From assembly GCA_002482705.1 (NCBI GenBank), contig DLGM01000087.1, positions 262 to 8,023 on the forward strand: DNA of 7,762 bases, written 5' to 3'. Position numbers and translations under genes: made by a program. Source of the DNA: Cyanobacteria bacterium UBA7694. Lineage in GTDB: Bacteria; Cyanobacteriota; Sericytochromatia; UBA7694. Below the pieces are notes generated by a model. It ran no database searches, was not told the DNA's origin, and saw nothing but the letters and a program-made list of their open reading frames with translations. Numbering within the stretch: the first letter of the stretch is position 1; the number at the start of each line of letters is the position of its first letter. Of this stretch, positions 5,858-7,762 are shown one piece after another.

Positions 5858-6642
5858 TATAATGACAGAATGCGTCCGCCATCGACCGGGAGATTGGTAC
5901 CGGTAATATAACTGGCCAGCGGTGAAGCTAAAAATGCTGCCGCAGCAGCCACTTCTTCTGGGGCGGCAAAACGCCCCATGGGCACTTCCGCAAGCATATC
6001 CAGCTCAATTTCGCCCAGGGTCCGTTCACTGCGCTCGGCCCGGCCACTGATAATGTGGGCCAGGCGTTCAGTGCGGGTATAACCCGGTAGAATATTGTTG
6101 ACGGTAATGTTGTGGGGTGCCAGCTCGGTGGCCAAGGTTTTGGCCCAGTTGGCGACCGCTGCGCGAATGGTGTTAGAAACGCCCAGCCCCTGGATGGGTT
6201 GTTTGACCGAGGTGGAAATAATATTGATAATCCGGCCAAAATTTTCACGTTTCATGCCCGGTACAATCGCTTGTGCCAAAATTTGGTTGCACAGCACGTG
6301 GGCACTAAAGGCCTCGCTAAAGGTCTCGGTTTTGGCGCTTAAGATATCGCCCGGAGGAGGGCCGCCGGTATTGTTGACCAGAATGTGAAAAGGGGGGTAC
6401 AGGGCTGTGAGATTGTGGACTTTCTCTTCAAACTGCCCTAAGTGCTGAAAATCGATGGCCACATAGGTATGGGTCTGCCCCTCGTTGCGGGGTAATTCGC
6501 TGAGTACCCGTTGTAACTTGTCCTCATTGCGGGCCACAAGTATCACTTCGGCCCCTAGGTGGGCAAAGGTATGGGCAATGGCTTTGCCAATGCCCTGGGT
6601 ACTGCCGCAGACCAGGGCACGTTTATATTTCAGGTTGATCAT
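5857..6642 (-). CDS. Short-chain dehydrogenase/reductase family protein lacking the YxxxK motif
   Basis: A 261-residue classical-size SDR, the fold used by NAD(P)-dependent oxidoreductases such as FabG. Cofactor-site motifs are intact: G13-STQ-GIG19 and NNTGG (90-94). After strand INIIS, Ser143 and Ser145 lie near the usual catalytic Ser. The canonical YxxxKAA helix reads SNTIRAA here, so catalytic Tyr and Lys are replaced by Ser156 and Arg160. A similar substitution occurs, as far as I recall, in a subset of SDRs annotated as FabG-like with a GGPP loop, so this may be a distinct subfamily rather than damage. The C-terminal ITVNNILPGYTRTERL and VDGG segments are typical. The start at 6642 has AAGGAG six bases upstream and overlaps the end of the dioxygenase gene by 20 bases, so the two are co-transcribed. 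A link to tryptophan catabolism is inferred from that; the substrate is unknown. A longer frame upstream is not favoured. Confidence 0.85.
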   Translation of the reverse strand: MINLKYKRALVCGSTQGIGKAIAHTFAHLGAEVILVARNEDKLQRVLSELPRNEGQTHTYVAIDFQHLGQFEEKVHNLTALYPPFHILVNNTGGPPPGDILSAKTETFSEAFSAHVLCNQILAQAIVPGMKRENFGRIINIISTSVKQPIQGLGVSNTIRAAVANWAKTLATELAPHNITVNNILPGYTRTERLAHIISGRAERSERTLGEIELDMLAEVPMGRFAAPEEVAAAAAFLASPLASYITGTNLPVDGGRILSL

Positions 6643-7741
6643 CGGGGGCTCCTTGGTAATAGTGGAAGCCGAGGGCTTTTTCCATGCTTTTGGGCAGTGC
6701 TGGCAGTTGGGCACGCGGAATCATGTAGGTGGCCAAGGCTGTCAGATCGGTAAACAATTTATGGGAAAAGACGGTGCGCATCAGGTAATCGAACCCGGCA
6801 GAGCCGCCCGTACCCACCTTGATGCCAATCATGCGCTGAACCATGACTGCGTGGCGATAGCGCCAAGTGGTGAGCAGATCATCGAGATCCATCAGCGTTT
6901 GCAGCAAGCGGTAAGGCATGTGCAAAATGGGCTGATCGCGATAGAGCAAAATGAGCAGTGCAGCTTGGGTGGCCTGATAAGAAAAGCGGCGGCTGCCCTC
7001 GGCCTGGAGCTGAGCATGGTCCTCTGGGGAAAACAGAGAGGCAAACGAACTTTCCGCGTTGGCCAGCCGTTTGAGCTGTTCGGTGCGCTCCTCATCGCTG
7101 AGCAGAGGGTTGTGGGTAAGTTGTTCGCGATCTTGTGCAAACAACTCGTTGACTGCGGTGCGGTAAGTGTCCCAGAAATTGAAGGTACCCAGAGAGACAA
7201 AAGGGGTCCGCGCCAGCCACTTTTCAATGTTTTCAAAGAGTGTGGGGGCCTGTTCGGAGGCTTCCACCTGAGCCCGATGCGCTTCAGCCAGGCTTTGGGT
7301 ATAACTGCCCTGGTGGTAGCTAATACGCTGGGTTTTCTGGATGCCAAGGCGGTTTTCGAGCATGCGGAATTGAAAGCTCTGAAAGCCTGACGCTGGGTAG
7401 AGATAATCGCGAAAATCGAGGAAGTCGAGTGGCCCCATGGTCTGTAAGACCTCAAGCTGTTGCAGCATCAGCCGGAAAATTTCACGAATGCGTTCTAAGC
7501 GAGAAACGACCAGTGTCAGGGTGCGTTCGTCGAGGTAATCGCCACTGAAACACTCAATCACAGAGCCCAGCTCATGTAAAACCAGCTTAAACCACAGTTC
7601 ATAGGCTTGGTGAGTGACGATGAACAGCATTTCTTCGTGGGCTTCTTGGCCCAATTGGGCACTGCGTGGCGTTTGGCAGGCAAGCAGTTCGGAGAGGTGT
7701 AAATAGTCCCCGTAGTACAGTGATGGATAGGGTTTTGACAA
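6623..7741 (-). CDS. kynA: Tryptophan 2,3-dioxygenase
   Basis: A 372-residue heme enzyme that opens the indole ring of L-tryptophan with O2 to give N-formylkynurenine, the first step of the kynurenine pathway, in the cytoplasm as a homotetramer (family knowledge). Hallmarks seen: YGDYLHLSELLACQ (10-23), FIVTHQAYELWFK (40-52) with Phe40 and His44 at the substrate pocket, FRDYLYPASGFQSFQFR (110-126) with Arg111 as the likely carboxylate-binding residue, the heme-ligand His297 in RYRHAVMVQRMIG, and the GTGGS loop (310-314) with Thr311. Length and motif order fit the longer, eukaryote-like TDO form. The start is TTG at 7741: it has GAGGT six bases upstream, and an in-frame TGA lies four codons before it, so no longer start exists. 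The downstream dehydrogenase gene begins inside its 3' end. The promoter is not visible; the operon may begin beyond the right edge. The frame looks intact throughout. Confidence 0.96.
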   Translation of the reverse strand: MSKPYPSLYYGDYLHLSELLACQTPRSAQLGQEAHEEMLFIVTHQAYELWFKLVLHELGSVIECFSGDYLDERTLTLVVSRLERIREIFRLMLQQLEVLQTMGPLDFLDFRDYLYPASGFQSFQFRMLENRLGIQKTQRISYHQGSYTQSLAEAHRAQVEASEQAPTLFENIEKWLARTPFVSLGTFNFWDTYRTAVNELFAQDREQLTHNPLLSDEERTEQLKRLANAESSFASLFSPEDHAQLQAEGSRRFSYQATQAALLILLYRDQPILHMPYRLLQTLMDLDDLLTTWRYRHAVMVQRMIGIKVGTGGSAGFDYLMRTVFSHKLFTDLTALATYMIPRAQLPALPKSMEKALGFHYYQGAPDDQPEI

Positions 7742-7762
7742 GGGTTCACCTCAGGGTAGATT

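Noticed and set aside
6643..6714. A longer N-terminus for the SDR
   Set aside because: The added residues do not resemble an SDR, and the ATG at 6642 has AAGGAG at ideal spacing directly before the nucleotide-binding strand.
6485..7390. A 301-codon open frame on + opposite the SDR and tryptophan dioxygenase genes
   Set aside because: It is antisense to two genes with intact family motifs, and its translation has no recognisable domain; it is a shadow of their codon usage.
1..7762. A CRISPR array or Cas genes to go with the CARF protein
   Set aside because: No regularly spaced direct repeats and no Cas-like protein were found on either strand in this window.

Overview
The window reads as an ordinary stretch of bacterial chromosome with seven confident coding regions and one gene cut by the left edge. 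Genes are tightly packed. The promoters look like sigma70 sites, and there is a Sec signal peptide, a lipobox and two rho-independent terminators, so the source is a bacterium, probably with an outer membrane. Heme-dependent, O2-using tryptophan dioxygenase beside an acyl-CoA isomerase suggests an aerobic or facultative heterotroph. The taxon cannot be fixed from the sequence. A single GCGATCGC octamer recalls cyanobacterial relatives but is too little to use.

Layout, left to right. (a) The end of an unrecognised gene on + (to 923), meeting tail-to-tail an XRE-type HTH regulator fused to a ClpX-type Cys4 zinc domain (920-1330, -). The regulator has its own promoter and a perfect inverted repeat in its leader. 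(b) A single-gene unit on - (1542-2192) with promoter and terminator: a lipoprotein carrying a subtilase-propeptide-like domain but no protease. (c) A two-gene operon on -: a CARF-domain protein with a C-terminal DUF1887/Card1-like PD-(D/E)XK fold whose catalytic E-x-K appears lost (3166-4659), overlapping by ATGA a mitochondrial-ECI1-like delta3,delta2-enoyl-CoA isomerase (2411-3169). A strong terminator follows the isomerase. (d) Divergent from it on +, a secreted protein of unknown function (4770-5825), with a palindrome in the shared intergenic space. (e) On -, tryptophan 2,3-dioxygenase (TTG start at 7741) overlapping an atypical short-chain dehydrogenase that lacks the YxxxK motif (5857-6642). 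This pair probably forms part of a tryptophan-degradation or accessory oxidoreductase operon.

The most interesting item is the CARF protein. CARF domains normally sense cyclic oligoadenylate made by type III CRISPR systems, yet no array, Cas gene or other defence gene lies in the window. Its nuclease-like domain has a substituted active site, and it is translationally coupled to a lipid-metabolism enzyme. That looks like a CARF regulator or sensor outside the usual CRISPR setting, or a decayed effector. The HTH-ClpX zinc-domain fusion with its likely self-operator is the second item. No tRNA, rRNA, insertion sequence or CRISPR array was found. No gene-free stretch exceeds about 220 bases: the gap at 1331-1541 holds a promoter, an inverted repeat and a terminator, and the gap at 2193-2410 holds a promoter and a terminator.
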